From NCBI GenBank assembly GCA_029245245.1, contig JAQWPT010000011.1, positions 1-64,000 on the forward strand: 64,000 bases of DNA, in the 5' to 3' direction. Of the stretch, positions 17,763-25,823 are shown piece after piece. The notes below the pieces were generated by a model. It was given only the letters and a program-made list of their open reading frames with translations, ran no database searches and had not been told where the DNA came from. This DNA is from Phycisphaerales bacterium (GTDB lineage Bacteria; Planctomycetota; Phycisphaerae; Phycisphaerales; SM1A02). Every line of letters starts with the position of its first letter. The first letter of the stretch is position 1. A program made the translations under genes and the position numbers.

Positions 17763-18026
17763 ATGCCGACTCCATGGAGTACCACTCGCAGGGTCATCCT
17801 GTATTGCTGGCTGATACTCGTCGCAGTGATCGTCTTCTACCCACCCGCAACGGGGACCACGTGGCGGACCCAGCGGTTCACACCCAAGGTTGAGAATGGC
17901 ATGAAGGTCAAGCCACACACCACCGCATTCGGCATCGAGTTGCTGGCGGTTTCCGGGATCGCGGCGCTGGGCCTGGTAATCTTTTCGCCTGGTGAGGACC
18001 AGGAGGCACCCCCAAAAAAAGGGTAG
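17763..18026 (+). CDS. small two-helix membrane protein, unknown
   Basis: The 87-residue protein is not one I recognise. It has a first membrane segment at residues 10-28 (R-V-I-L-Y-C-W-L-I-L-V-A-V-I-V-F-Y), a polar loop of about 30 residues, and a second segment at about 56-75 (I-E-L-L-A-V-S-G-I-A-A-L-G-L-V-I-F). The tail is Pro/Lys-rich (P-P-K-K-G). AGGGAG nine bases before the ATG supports the start. It lies directly after the tRNA-Ala terminator and has its own short leader. The charged loop and topology would place both ends on the same side of the inner membrane. Confidence 0.72.
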   Translation: MPTPWSTTRRVILYCWLILVAVIVFYPPATGTTWRTQRFTPKVENGMKVKPHTTAFGIELLAVSGIAALGLVIFSPGEDQEAPPKKG

Positions 18027-18160
18027 TTGGGGGAGGCATCGGGCAATTTGTCCATTTCAGAGGATGGCCCCGGTGTGGAATCCCGTACAACAGGAACAAC
18101 CCGCCGATTGCGCGATCGCCGCATGGAACGACGGAGCCCGGGGAAGGGAACACGCAAGAC

Positions 18161-20950
18161 ATGAAGAATCGAACTGCAATGGGATGTGGAATCATCACGG
18201 CCCTCCTCGTCTCCATGATCACGGGCCAGGTCCGTTCGGAGACCGGCCAGTCCAGTGAACTGCGAGCCGAGTTCGCTCGCCAGCACCCGGGCACCGGCAT
18301 GCTCAACAGTGCGGATGGTCGGATCCACCGGATCTACGGTCGGGCATTTTCCAATGGCGATTCGCCCATCGAATCCGCCAACGCCTTCATTGACCGGTGG
18401 TCCCGGCTCTACGACGTTCCGACCCAGCAGATCATGCCGGGAGGACTCGACTCGGGTCGCATCCATGAGCAGCCGATCTACTACCTCCCGGAAAGCGATT
18501 CCTACCGGTTCACCGGCGTCTATCACCAGCAGGCCATCGATGGTGTTCCGGTCTTCGGATCGAGACTGCTCGTGCTGGTGCGCAACGAGCCGGGCTTCCC
18601 GGCCGTGCTCGCAGGTTCGGACCTCAAACCCATCGGCTCCTGGCGCCCGCAGGGACACCGTGCAGCCCCTCCCGCGTCCGCTGCGATCGACGCTGCGGAG
18701 CGGTTCTTCGGTGAACCGGCTCAACTCGTGGCCGAGCCGTCCTGGCTTGTCTTCGCCGGTGGTGAAGACGAGGCCCTTGCGCCGCGCCTCGTCATGCGGG
18801 TCGAAGCAATGGCGGGGGAGCGATTTGGTGAAAACTATCGACGCTGGCTGCTCCTGGTGGATGCGGAAACCAACGCGATCCTCTACGAGGAAGATCGAAT
18901 TCTCAACTGCTTTCCGACCGGCACGCCCAGGGCCCTGTCCGCGCTGGCGGCAGGTGACATCACGGGAACCGTGGAAGGCTACGTGACCACCAGCAGTGCC
19001 GCCGACGAGTGCGAACCTGAAAGCATCCAGGGACTTCCCTACCTCCGCGTGACGGGAGATGACGGGTCCTGGACCTATGCGAATGCCAACGGAGACTTCA
19101 CGTTGATCACGGATCCCGGAGAGTCGCTCCAGCTCACAAGTGCGTTGGAGGGTCGCTGGTTCCGGGTGAACAACCAGATCGGCGACAACACCAGCGTGTC
19201 CCAGGCCGCAACGGACGGTGACACGGTTGGACTCCTGCACAACGCCGACAACGAGGAGGAGTACGTGCTTGCGCAGGCGAATGCGTACATCCAGGCGAAC
19301 ATCGTGCGTGACTTCGTGCTCCAGTATTCCCCGGCGTACCCGATCATCGTCGATCAGCTCGAGTTCCCGACGAACGTCAACATCGACGATTCGTGCAATG
19401 CCTACTACGACTACAGTTCGACCAACTACTACATTCGCGCCGGCAGTTGCAACAACACCGCCTTCTCCGGTGTCGTCCACCATGAGTACGGCCATCACCT
19501 CGTCAGTTGCGCCGGCAGCGGGCAGGGCGCCTACGGCGAAGGCATGGGAGATGTCATGAGTGTGCTCGTGACGCTCGACAACTACCTCGGCCGCGGGTTC
19601 TACCAGGGGCAGTGCACGACCGGAATCCGCAATGCCGACAACACCTGCCAGTTCAGTTCCAACTGCTCGACCTGCGGCAGCGAGATCCATGCCTGCGGAC
19701 AACTGATCTCCGGGTGCGTCTGGAGCACGCGTGAGCATTTGCTGGCCGGCGGGCCCAACGGTCACGCCATCATCAGCAGCCTCGCCATCAACGCGATGCT
19801 GCTTCACACCGGCACCGCCATCAATGAAAGCATCGTCATCGATTTCCTGACCCTGAATGATGATGACACCGACATCGGCAACGGGACTCCGCATTACCAG
19901 GCGATCAGCACGGGCTTCGGTGAGCATGGACTCGATGCTCCCCAACTCGATTTTCTGTCGTTCTCCTTCCCGGAAGGCCTGCCAGATCAGGTGAATCCCA
20001 ATGGCGGCACGGTGCTTCGCTTCGGAATCGAGTCGAATATCTCGGAGTTCGATCCGGGCACCGAAGAAGTCTGGATCGACGGCGGTGGGGGGTTCGTGCT
20101 CGCCGACGTTCAGGAGAGTTCCTCCGGCGACTACGAGGTGGAGTTCCCATCCGCTGAATGCGGAACGCAGATCCGGTACTACTTCAAGGCCGTCACGACC
20201 GACGGCACCTGGGTGTTCAACCCCGCCGACTGGCCGGACACGTTGTACGGCGCCTACTCGGCCTACGACGTGGACGTTGCCATCGATGATCACTTCCAGA
20301 CCGACCAGGGGTGGTCTCCCAGCGGAACGTCGCCGACACCATGGGTTCGCAGCGCACCGCAGGAAACCAACGGCAGCTGGCGCCCGGACGCCGACTTCGA
20401 TGGCGACGGGGGACTGTGCTACCACATCACGCAACCGGAACTCGACGGAACGGCGATCCTGACATCACCGGCAATCGATGCCGGTGGAGGTGGCGAACTG
20501 ACCTTCGCTTTCTGGCTCGGCCAGCGTCAGAACAACCCGGCCCAGGCCGACGATGGCCTGCAGTTGCTGGCATCGATCAACAACGGCCAGGACTGGACCG
20601 TGGTGAGGGACTGGCACACCTATCAGAATGCCTGGAGGACGGATTCACTGGTCATCGGCCCCGATGGCGAGTTGCCGGCCAGCTCATCTCTTCGGTTGCG
20701 GTTCGTCGCCATGGATGAAGACGTCGACAACCGGGTCTCCGTGGCTATCGACGCCTTCGAGATGATCGCGGTCGATTGCGAGCAGGGCCCCTGCCCAAGT
20801 GACTTCAGTTCCGACGGCATCACTGGTGTCGACGATCTGCTCTGGCTGATCGGCAGCTGGGGTGGTCCCGATGGGGATCTCGACGGCAGTGGATCCACCG
20901 GCGTGGACGACCTGCTGATCCTGATCCAGAATTGGGGCCCCTGCTCCTGA
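18161..20950 (+). CDS. secreted zinc metalloprotease with C-terminal dockerin-like tail
   Basis: The 929-residue protein looks like a secreted gluzincin-type protease related to the M4/M36 families. A signal peptide (about 1-27) precedes a propeptide with an FTP-like region (Y-R-F-T-G-V-Y-H-Q-Q near 125). The zinc site is HEYGH at His441, Glu442 and His445, with Glu460 in E-G-M-G-D as the probable third ligand. A beta-rich region follows (about 590-720), then a jelly-roll-like domain. The tail holds two copies of a Ca-binding loop followed by D-D-L-L-x-L-I-x-x-W (about 875-929), ending W-G-P-C-S. GGAAGGGA upstream supports the start. The tail resembles the GC-type dockerin found in Phycisphaerales proteins and is shared with four other proteins in this window. 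Confidence 0.85.
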   Translation: MKNRTAMGCGIITALLVSMITGQVRSETGQSSELRAEFARQHPGTGMLNSADGRIHRIYGRAFSNGDSPIESANAFIDRWSRLYDVPTQQIMPGGLDSGRIHEQPIYYLPESDSYRFTGVYHQQAIDGVPVFGSRLLVLVRNEPGFPAVLAGSDLKPIGSWRPQGHRAAPPASAAIDAAERFFGEPAQLVAEPSWLVFAGGEDEALAPRLVMRVEAMAGERFGENYRRWLLLVDAETNAILYEEDRILNCFPTGTPRALSALAAGDITGTVEGYVTTSSAADECEPESIQGLPYLRVTGDDGSWTYANANGDFTLITDPGESLQLTSALEGRWFRVNNQIGDNTSVSQAATDGDTVGLLHNADNEEEYVLAQANAYIQANIVRDFVLQYSPAYPIIVDQLEFPTNVNIDDSCNAYYDYSSTNYYIRAGSCNNTAFSGVVHHEYGHHLVSCAGSGQGAYGEGMGDVMSVLVTLDNYLGRGFYQGQCTTGIRNADNTCQFSSNCSTCGSEIHACGQLISGCVWSTREHLLAGGPNGHAIISSLAINAMLLHTGTAINESIVIDFLTLNDDDTDIGNGTPHYQAISTGFGEHGLDAPQLDFLSFSFPEGLPDQVNPNGGTVLRFGIESNISEFDPGTEEVWIDGGGGFVLADVQESSSGDYEVEFPSAECGTQIRYYFKAVTTDGTWVFNPADWPDTLYGAYSAYDVDVAIDDHFQTDQGWSPSGTSPTPWVRSAPQETNGSWRPDADFDGDGGLCYHITQPELDGTAILTSPAIDAGGGGELTFAFWLGQRQNNPAQADDGLQLLASINNGQDWTVVRDWHTYQNAWRTDSLVIGPDGELPASSSLRLRFVAMDEDVDNRVSVAIDAFEMIAVDCEQGPCPSDFSSDGITGVDDLLWLIGSWGGPDGDLDGSGSTGVDDLLILIQNWGPCS

Positions 20951-21309
20951 GAGGTATCTGGAGGGGCGAAGGGGCTGAAATCCGGCCCGCATCGGCGTCT
21001 GGCTGAAACAAAGGAAGGCCTGGGGCGATTGTCCCGGTGAACCTGGATCGATTGGTCACAGACCCTTGAAGATTCGGAACTTCCGAGCCAGTCGGTGCGT
21101 ATAGTTCAATGGTCGGAGATGGATGAAGTGGGATGACGGGGCCTTCCGGGGAGCGGGGTTCTTCCGTACCACTCGTTTCCGACCACGCACAGGTTTCATA
21201 GGCGGATCATGGCGTGTGCCTGCTTCGTCATCCGTGCCAAGGGGCACTGGCGGGATATCACCTGCGCGGTCGATGTGTTCGTGTCCTCACTGTTTGAAAG
21301 GAGAACTCC
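20951..21309. other. gene-free stretch with candidate promoter
   Basis: No protein or RNA gene is supported here. A perfect 13-base palindrome TCGGAACTTCCGA (21074-21086) lies 13 bases upstream of a TATAGT box (21100-21105), so a repressor site overlapping a -35 region is plausible. The rest would be a leader of about 200 bases for the gene at 21310. Confidence 0.4.
21074..21105 (+). promoter_or_regulatory. palindromic operator-like site with -10 box
   Basis: TCGGAA and TTCCGA flank a single C, forming a 13-base palindrome at 21074-21086. TATAGT follows at 21100-21105 and matches a sigma70 -10 element. There is no good -35 box, which would suit an activator-dependent or repressor-overlapped promoter. 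Confidence 0.35.
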
Positions 21310-21705
21310 GTGGCTGATTCAAAACGAACCATCAGTGATCTTCGAAATCGCGATCGTGGCCGGGACGAGGCCTTTCTCGAGGGATACACGGATGTCGATT
21401 GGGAGATGGTCTCCATTCTCTGGGTCGATGCCGAGTCCGACGGCGGCAGTGGGTGGCAGGATCCCGAGGAAATGATGGAATACGCCCGTCGTCCGCTGCC
21501 CGTGATCCACACCGTCGGGCTGCTGGTGCATGAGGATGACGACCAGATCGCAGTGACCGATTCCAAGGGGCCCGAGGAGATGGGATCCGTCACCAAGATC
21601 CCCCGGCACTGGGTCAAGGCCTTCCATCGGCTGGCCCCGGTTGCCAGCAAGCAGGCCGCCATGGCACCGCAACCGGAGTTCAAACCCGATCAACTGGCTG
21701 GTTGA
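21310..21705 (+). CDS. small soluble protein, unknown
   Basis: The 131-residue acidic protein is not recognised with confidence. It starts M-A-D-S-K-R-T-I-S-D-L-R-N with a charged N-terminus. The middle reads S-I-L-W-V-D-A-E-S and then GLLVHEDDDQIAVTD, followed by a positively charged helix (K-I-P-R-H-W-V-K-A-F). No signal peptide or membrane segment is seen. The layout, a W-V-D stretch followed by H-E-D-D and an I-P motif, recalls small proteins seen in phages, but I cannot confirm that. AAAGGAG sits six bases before the GTG start. It stands alone between a long leader and tRNA-Glu. Confidence 0.7.
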   Translation: MADSKRTISDLRNRDRGRDEAFLEGYTDVDWEMVSILWVDAESDGGSGWQDPEEMMEYARRPLPVIHTVGLLVHEDDDQIAVTDSKGPEEMGSVTKIPRHWVKAFHRLAPVASKQAAMAPQPEFKPDQLAG

Positions 21706-21735
21706 TGCCGGCTGCACGCATCTTCCGGATCAGGC

Positions 21736-21741
21736 TAGAAT
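21736..21741 (+). promoter_or_regulatory. -10 box of tRNA-Glu
   Basis: TAGAAT lies 15 bases before the tRNA 5' end, the right distance for a sigma70 -10 element giving a short leader. The -35 position (TGCACG at 21713) is a poor match. Confidence 0.4.
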
Positions 21742-21755
21742 GCGCCGTTCACGAC

Positions 21756-21830
21756 GGCCCCATCGTCTAGCTCGGTTCAGGACGCCAGGTTCTCATCCTG
21801 GAAACAGGGGTTCGAATCCCCTTGGGGTCA
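21756..21830 (+). tRNA. tRNA-Glu (CTC)
   Basis: The 75-base gene folds as a cloverleaf with acceptor GGCCCCA paired to TGGGGTC (one G-U pair). The anticodon stem CCAGG/CCTGG encloses TTCTCAT, so the anticodon is CTC. The T-arm is CAGGGGTTCGAATCCCCTT. No CCA is encoded. Confidence 0.96.
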
Positions 21831-21859
21831 CTTTCGCGTTTCGCGACCCGATTCGTCAA

Positions 21860-21895
21860 CCCTCGCTCCTCTAAAGGAGCGAGGGATTTCGTTTT
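21860..21895 (+). terminator. intrinsic terminator of tRNA-Glu
   Basis: CCCTCGCTCCT (21860-21870) and AGGAGCGAGGG (21875-21885) form a perfect 11-pair stem with loop CTAA, followed by ATTTCGTTTT. Confidence 0.9.
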
Positions 21896-21948
21896 GGGAC
21901 TTGCCTTTCGGCCGTTCTGCGGCTTGAATGGAAGTGGAGGAGCACACC

Positions 21949-22116
21949 ATGTCGCCCCAGCAGAAGGAACGTCTCTACACCATCATGCGCGAGATGTACG
22001 ATGGACTCGGCAAGGAAGTCGATGACCTCGTGCTTCTGGCGGAGATCAACGAGCAGGCTCGGATCAACATGGATCGGATCTGGGCCGAGGAACGCCTGGC
22101 CCGGACTCTCGACTGA
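21949..22116 (+). CDS. 55-residue helical charged protein, unknown
   Basis: The small protein M-S-P-Q-Q-K-E-R-L-Y-T-I-M-R-E-M-Y is almost entirely amphipathic helix. It is rich in E, R, L and I and has no membrane segment. GGAGGAG six bases before the ATG at 21949 is one of the strongest ribosome sites in the window, which argues for a real gene. An upstream ATG at 21928 lacks such a site. It may be a regulator or adaptor; function is unknown. It lies between the tRNA-Glu terminator and the convergent transglutaminase operon. Confidence 0.68.
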   Translation: MSPQQKERLYTIMREMYDGLGKEVDDLVLLAEINEQARINMDRIWAEERLARTLD

Positions 22117-22133
22117 TCGGCGTCCTGAACGTT

Positions 22134-23099
22134 CTACTGTTGCTGCTGCTGTGATGCAGCGGCTTCCCCAGCAGTCAATTCGGCGGCCCCTTCCCGCTCC
22201 GGTGGTTCGCGGTATACCGGGAGGTCGATGTGCATGCTGTCTTCGTCGAGTTGAGGGTGTTCACGGCTGGTCGCCGGTCTCGTGATCACCTTGGCGTCCA
22301 GGCGTTCGGCCGCCGCGCCGGAGTAGATGCCCTGGTTCGGGGGCACGTCGTTGTATGAGCGCCCGTATCCCACGATTACATATTGTTCGTCCGGTTGGCG
22401 ATTGTGGGTGGGGTCGAATGACATCCACCCATTTGCGGGTGACCACAACTCGATCCAGGCATGGCTCTGCGACGGCTCGATGTCCTGGGTGTCCACGTGC
22501 AGGTAGCCGCTGACGTATCGGCAGGGAATGCCGGTGGTCCGGAGCAGGCCGAGACTGAGATGTGCAAAGTCCTGGCAGACGCCGCCTCGCTGTTTCAGGA
22601 AATCATCCGTGGTGGAATCAAACCTGGTGACATTCTTCTGGTACTCGAATTTCGAGGCCAGCCCATCTCCGAGCATTCGTACGCACTCCCCGATGGATGG
22701 TGCGTTGGAGAGGCCGAGTTCCGACTGCAACTGCAGCAGTGCATCACTGTGGATGATCGGACCGCTGCAGAGCGTGAAGTCGTAGAGGGGGAGGGGTGCC
22801 GGCTCCGAGGGGATCGGGTCCATGCATTCCAGGGGCTTGACCTGGTCGGTGAGGGTGTCCACGATCGACTGGACAAGCAGTTCGATGCGATTGTGGTAGT
22901 CGGTGATGGAGAACCAGTGCACCGCGTTTCCCATCCAGTCCTCGAAGCGAGTGATGCGGGCGTTTGGTCCAAGGGTGAGTCGGAAGTCGTGGAGGATCTG
23001 GCCGGATTGCGATCGCGGTTCCACTCGGACCTCCAGGTGCGATTCACGGATGAACTGCTCGTAGGAGAACTTGAGGTGATGTTCGATCTCCAGCAGCAC
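22134..23099 (-). CDS. transglutaminase-like cysteine protease-fold protein
   Basis: The 321-residue protein has a bacterial transglutaminase N-terminal beta domain (about 1-90) and a transglutaminase-like catalytic core. The triad is visible: Cys in R-G-G-V-C-Q-D-F-A-H, His in S-H-A-W-I-E, and Asp in F-D-P-T-H-N. It ends in a low-complexity run of glutamines. The GTG at 23099 has AGGAG seven bases upstream; the open frame continues upstream only over the previous gene. It is the third gene of a three-gene operon with the CP-ATP-grasp and alpha-E genes, a conserved combination. In established comparative work this set has been proposed to make or process a small peptide or amide-linked product. 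Confidence 0.9.
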   Translation of the reverse strand: MLLEIEHHLKFSYEQFIRESHLEVRVEPRSQSGQILHDFRLTLGPNARITRFEDWMGNAVHWFSITDYHNRIELLVQSIVDTLTDQVKPLECMDPIPSEPAPLPLYDFTLCSGPIIHSDALLQLQSELGLSNAPSIGECVRMLGDGLASKFEYQKNVTRFDSTTDDFLKQRGGVCQDFAHLSLGLLRTTGIPCRYVSGYLHVDTQDIEPSQSHAWIELWSPANGWMSFDPTHNRQPDEQYVIVGYGRSYNDVPPNQGIYSGAAAERLDAKVITRPATSREHPQLDEDSMHIDLPVYREPPEREGAAELTAGEAAASQQQQQ

Positions 23100-23109
23100 G
23101 GGGCAACTC

Positions 23110-24075
23110 CTAGACGGTGAAGTAGAGGCGGGAAATGGCGTCGTGGACTTCGTTGATGTCGCCAGCAAGTTCGTGGCAGACGCGATCGAGCTCGCTGCTT
23201 GCGAGGATCTCCTGCTCTTCAAACTCGAGTCGAGCCGCGATCTTGCCCAGCAGCCGGGCGGGGTTGGTCAGTGGTGATCCGACCTCGAGTTCATCAAGGT
23301 GCTGCTTCAGTTCCCGCATGCAGACATGCACGGAATGGGGAGCACGACGATCGAAGAGGAGGAAGTGCGATACGCGCATGGGATCGAGGTCCGCCCCGTA
23401 GTTCCGGCGGTAGTTCTCAAGCGAAGCGACGGATTTCAATGCGGCGCGGATGCGGGCGTAGTAGACGGGCAGATCGACCTGGTCGGTGGCCGAGAGCATG
23501 AAGGGAAGTTTTACTCCCAGCAGCAGCAGTGTGCGATAGGCGCGTTCCGTCACGGAACCCATGTCCAGGAAGAGGAGCCCCTCGTCGCGGGTGAAGGTCT
23601 GCTGGATCGCGCCCTGGATCCCGAAGATCTCCTGCCGCGTGCTGCTGAGTATCGACCTCATCCGCATCACGTTCATGTCGGGCTCGTTCATGTAGCCCTG
23701 GAGCCGAAGGTGGCATTCGTTGAGCAGGACAAATGTTTCGCGGGTGAGATTTTCCCTGATCACCCTGGCATTCTCACGTGCGCTGCGGATCGAGTATGCC
23801 ACCGACAGTTGGTTGTCGAACGACATCAGGAAGGCGTGGATGTAGGCCTCGGTCACGGCATCCGGGTCCGTGCTCTCGGGAGTCGGCACCAGCGAGCCGG
23901 GATACATCTCCTGGAGGTGCTTCCAGATGTTGAGGGCGAGATCGGGATCAAGGCCGCGGATCTCCAGGCTCAGCTGGTCCATGCACTGGACCATTCGGGC
24001 GGCACTTTCGGCTCGTTCCAGGTATCGCCCCAGCCAGTAGATGTTTTCCGCAGCGCGGGCGAGCATGCCGATCAT
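23110..24075 (-). CDS. alpha-E domain protein (DUF403)
   Basis: The 321-residue, almost all-helical protein matches the alpha-E family, whose start M-L-A-R-A-A-E-N-I-Y-W-L-G-R-Y-L-E-R-A-E is diagnostic. Further conserved features are A-R-E-N-A-R near residue 110 and the C-terminal Leu-rich helices. Its biochemical role is not known. Members almost always lie beside a circularly permuted ATP-grasp protein and a transglutaminase, as here. The ATG at 24075 overlaps the stop of the ATP-grasp gene (ATGA), and the next gene begins ten bases after its stop, so all three are translationally linked. Confidence 0.93.
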   Translation of the reverse strand: MIGMLARAAENIYWLGRYLERAESAARMVQCMDQLSLEIRGLDPDLALNIWKHLQEMYPGSLVPTPESTDPDAVTEAYIHAFLMSFDNQLSVAYSIRSARENARVIRENLTRETFVLLNECHLRLQGYMNEPDMNVMRMRSILSSTRQEIFGIQGAIQQTFTRDEGLLFLDMGSVTERAYRTLLLLGVKLPFMLSATDQVDLPVYYARIRAALKSVASLENYRRNYGADLDPMRVSHFLLFDRRAPHSVHVCMRELKQHLDELEVGSPLTNPARLLGKIAARLEFEEQEILASSELDRVCHELAGDINEVHDAISRLYFTV

Positions 24076-25508
24076 GATTCCTGCTCCGCGAGGATCCAGG
24101 TGTCCTTGCTTCCGCCGCCCTGGGAGGAGTTCACCACGTAGGAGCCTTCCTCCATCGCCACCCGGGTCAAGCCGCCGGGGAGCACCTTGACCCCGTCGCC
24201 GAAGAGGGCGAACGGACGCAGGTCGACTCGGCGAGGCGCGAAGTTCCCACCGGTATAGGTCGGGTGGTGGGAGAACTCGATGAGGGGTTGGGCGATGTAG
24301 TCCTGAGGCCGGGCATCGAATTGGGCGCGAAAGGCCTTGATCTCCGCGGCCGACGCGGTGGGGCCCACGAGCATTCCATACCCGCCGGCTCCCCCACAGA
24401 GTTTCACCACCAGTTCCGGCAAGTGTTCGGAGATGTACTTCCGGTCGTCTTCCCGGCGACCCAGCCATGTGTGGACCTGCGGAAGGATGATGTCCTCATC
24501 GAGGTAGAGGCGGATCAGATCCGGGACGTAGGGGTAGATCGACTTGTTGTCCGCGATGCCCGCCCCCGGGGCATTGGCGATCGCCACGTTGCCGCGGCGG
24601 TAGGCGTGGATCAGGCCGGGAACGCCGAGCATGCTGTTCATCTCGAAGACAACCGGGTCCAGGTAGACGTCATCGATGCGGCGGTAGATCACGTCCACCC
24701 GCTGCTTGCCCCGGGTCGTTCGCATGAAGACCTGGTCGTCTTCGACGATCAGGTCCCGCCCCTCGACCAGCGGTACGCCCATTTCCCGGGCGAGGAAGGA
24801 GTGCTCGAAGTAGGCCGAGTTGTAGATGCCGGGGGTCAACACGGCCACGACCGGGTTTTCACGTCCTCGCGGTGCGCTGTACCGGAGTGCCTCCAGCAGC
24901 ATCTGCGGGTAGCGCTCGACCTGTCGGACCGCGTACCGATTGAACAGTTCGGGAAAGACTCTGAAGAGGAGGTTCCTGTTTTCCAGGACGTACGAGACGC
25001 CGCTGGGGTTTCGGCAGTTGTCCTCGAGCACGAGGAAGCCGCCATGGTCGTCCCGGAGCAGGTCCGTTCCCACCACGTGGGTGTAGATTCCGTGGCGGGG
25101 TCGGGTTCCGATCAGTTCACGACGGAACTCGTCGCTGCCGAGAATGAGTTCATGGGGCACGATGCCTTCACGCAGGCAGTGCTGTTCCGAGTAGAGGTCC
25201 ACCAGGAAGTGGTTGATCGCGGTGACGCGTTGAACGATGCCACGCTCCACGAGGTTCCAGTCCTCGCTGGAAATGATTCGTGGAACGAAGTCGAAAGGAA
25301 AGATGCGTTCGACGCCTTCCTCCTCGCCATAGACCGTGAAGGTGATGCCCTGGTTGACCAGTGACATTTCCTGGAGTTTTTCACGGCGGACGAGTTCCTG
25401 TTCAGACAGGCCGCGGAACGTGCCGATCAGTTCCTCGTAGATGGGGCGAATGTCCCCCTTCGAGTCGAACGCCTCGTCAAAGCCCTGTGAGGCGTGCTTC
25501 CAGTCCAT
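24072..25508 (-). CDS. circularly permuted ATP-grasp protein (DUF404/DUF407)
   Basis: The 478-residue enzyme belongs to the circularly permuted type 2 ATP-grasp family, expected to form an amide or peptide bond with ATP. Family segments include R-R-E-K-L-Q-E-M-S-L-V-N-Q-G-I-T-F near residue 48, F-P-F-D-F-V-P-R near 80, V-L-E-D-N-C-R-N-P-S-G-V-S-Y near 165, M-N-S-M-L-G-V-P-G near 300 and the C-terminal V-V-N-S-S-Q-G-G-G-S-K-D-T-W. It heads the operon with alpha-E and transglutaminase. The ATG at 25508 starts a natural N-terminus (M-D-W-K-H-A); the further upstream frame is Pro/Cys-rich and unlikely. Substrate and product are unknown. Confidence 0.93.
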   Translation of the reverse strand: MDWKHASQGFDEAFDSKGDIRPIYEELIGTFRGLSEQELVRREKLQEMSLVNQGITFTVYGEEEGVERIFPFDFVPRIISSEDWNLVERGIVQRVTAINHFLVDLYSEQHCLREGIVPHELILGSDEFRRELIGTRPRHGIYTHVVGTDLLRDDHGGFLVLEDNCRNPSGVSYVLENRNLLFRVFPELFNRYAVRQVERYPQMLLEALRYSAPRGRENPVVAVLTPGIYNSAYFEHSFLAREMGVPLVEGRDLIVEDDQVFMRTTRGKQRVDVIYRRIDDVYLDPVVFEMNSMLGVPGLIHAYRRGNVAIANAPGAGIADNKSIYPYVPDLIRLYLDEDIILPQVHTWLGRREDDRKYISEHLPELVVKLCGGAGGYGMLVGPTASAAEIKAFRAQFDARPQDYIAQPLIEFSHHPTYTGGNFAPRRVDLRPFALFGDGVKVLPGGLTRVAMEEGSYVVNSSQGGGSKDTWILAEQES

Positions 25509-25627
25509 GTGGCCAGTGTAGCAATCGTGCGCGTGCAGTGAGCCCCAGGGCGAGGGGTTCCGCCCGGCTTCGCCGGGACCGTTGGACTTGGTTATGATGC
25601 AGATGAACCCATGGAGTCTTTCTGAAC

Positions 25628-25792
25628 ATGAAATCCAAGGCACACGTTGCTGTTCAATGGATCCTGCTGCTGCTGTCGATCATTTTCTGGGTGCTCTACC
25701 TTCGGGGAGACATCGAGACACCGGCCGTGATCATCGCGAGCATCAGTTCAGTCGCCTTCGGGGTGATGTTCTGTTATCAATTGTTTGATTGA
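25628..25792 (+). CDS. 54-residue membrane protein, unknown
   Basis: A small open frame reads M-K-S-K-A-H-V-A-V-Q-W-I-L-L-L-L-S-I-I-F and continues with a second hydrophobic stretch ending C-Y-Q-L-F-D. Two membrane segments are predicted (about residues 9-25 and 33-51) with a short R-G-D-I-E-T loop. A GGAG lies 11 bases before the ATG. It is placed divergently from the ATP-grasp operon and immediately before the PqiA-like gene, about 30 bases apart, so co-transcription with the latter is likely. It is too short to assign to a family. Confidence 0.6.
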   Translation: MKSKAHVAVQWILLLLSIIFWVLYLRGDIETPAVIIASISSVAFGVMFCYQLFD

Positions 25793-25823
25793 ACGGCACC
25801 GGGAGCCTCCCAGCCCAGTTCGG

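Noticed and set aside
17837-20434. 865-codon open frame on the minus strand
   Set aside because: It lies antisense to the metalloprotease. Its translation has no domain pattern and is an artefact of high GC codon bias.
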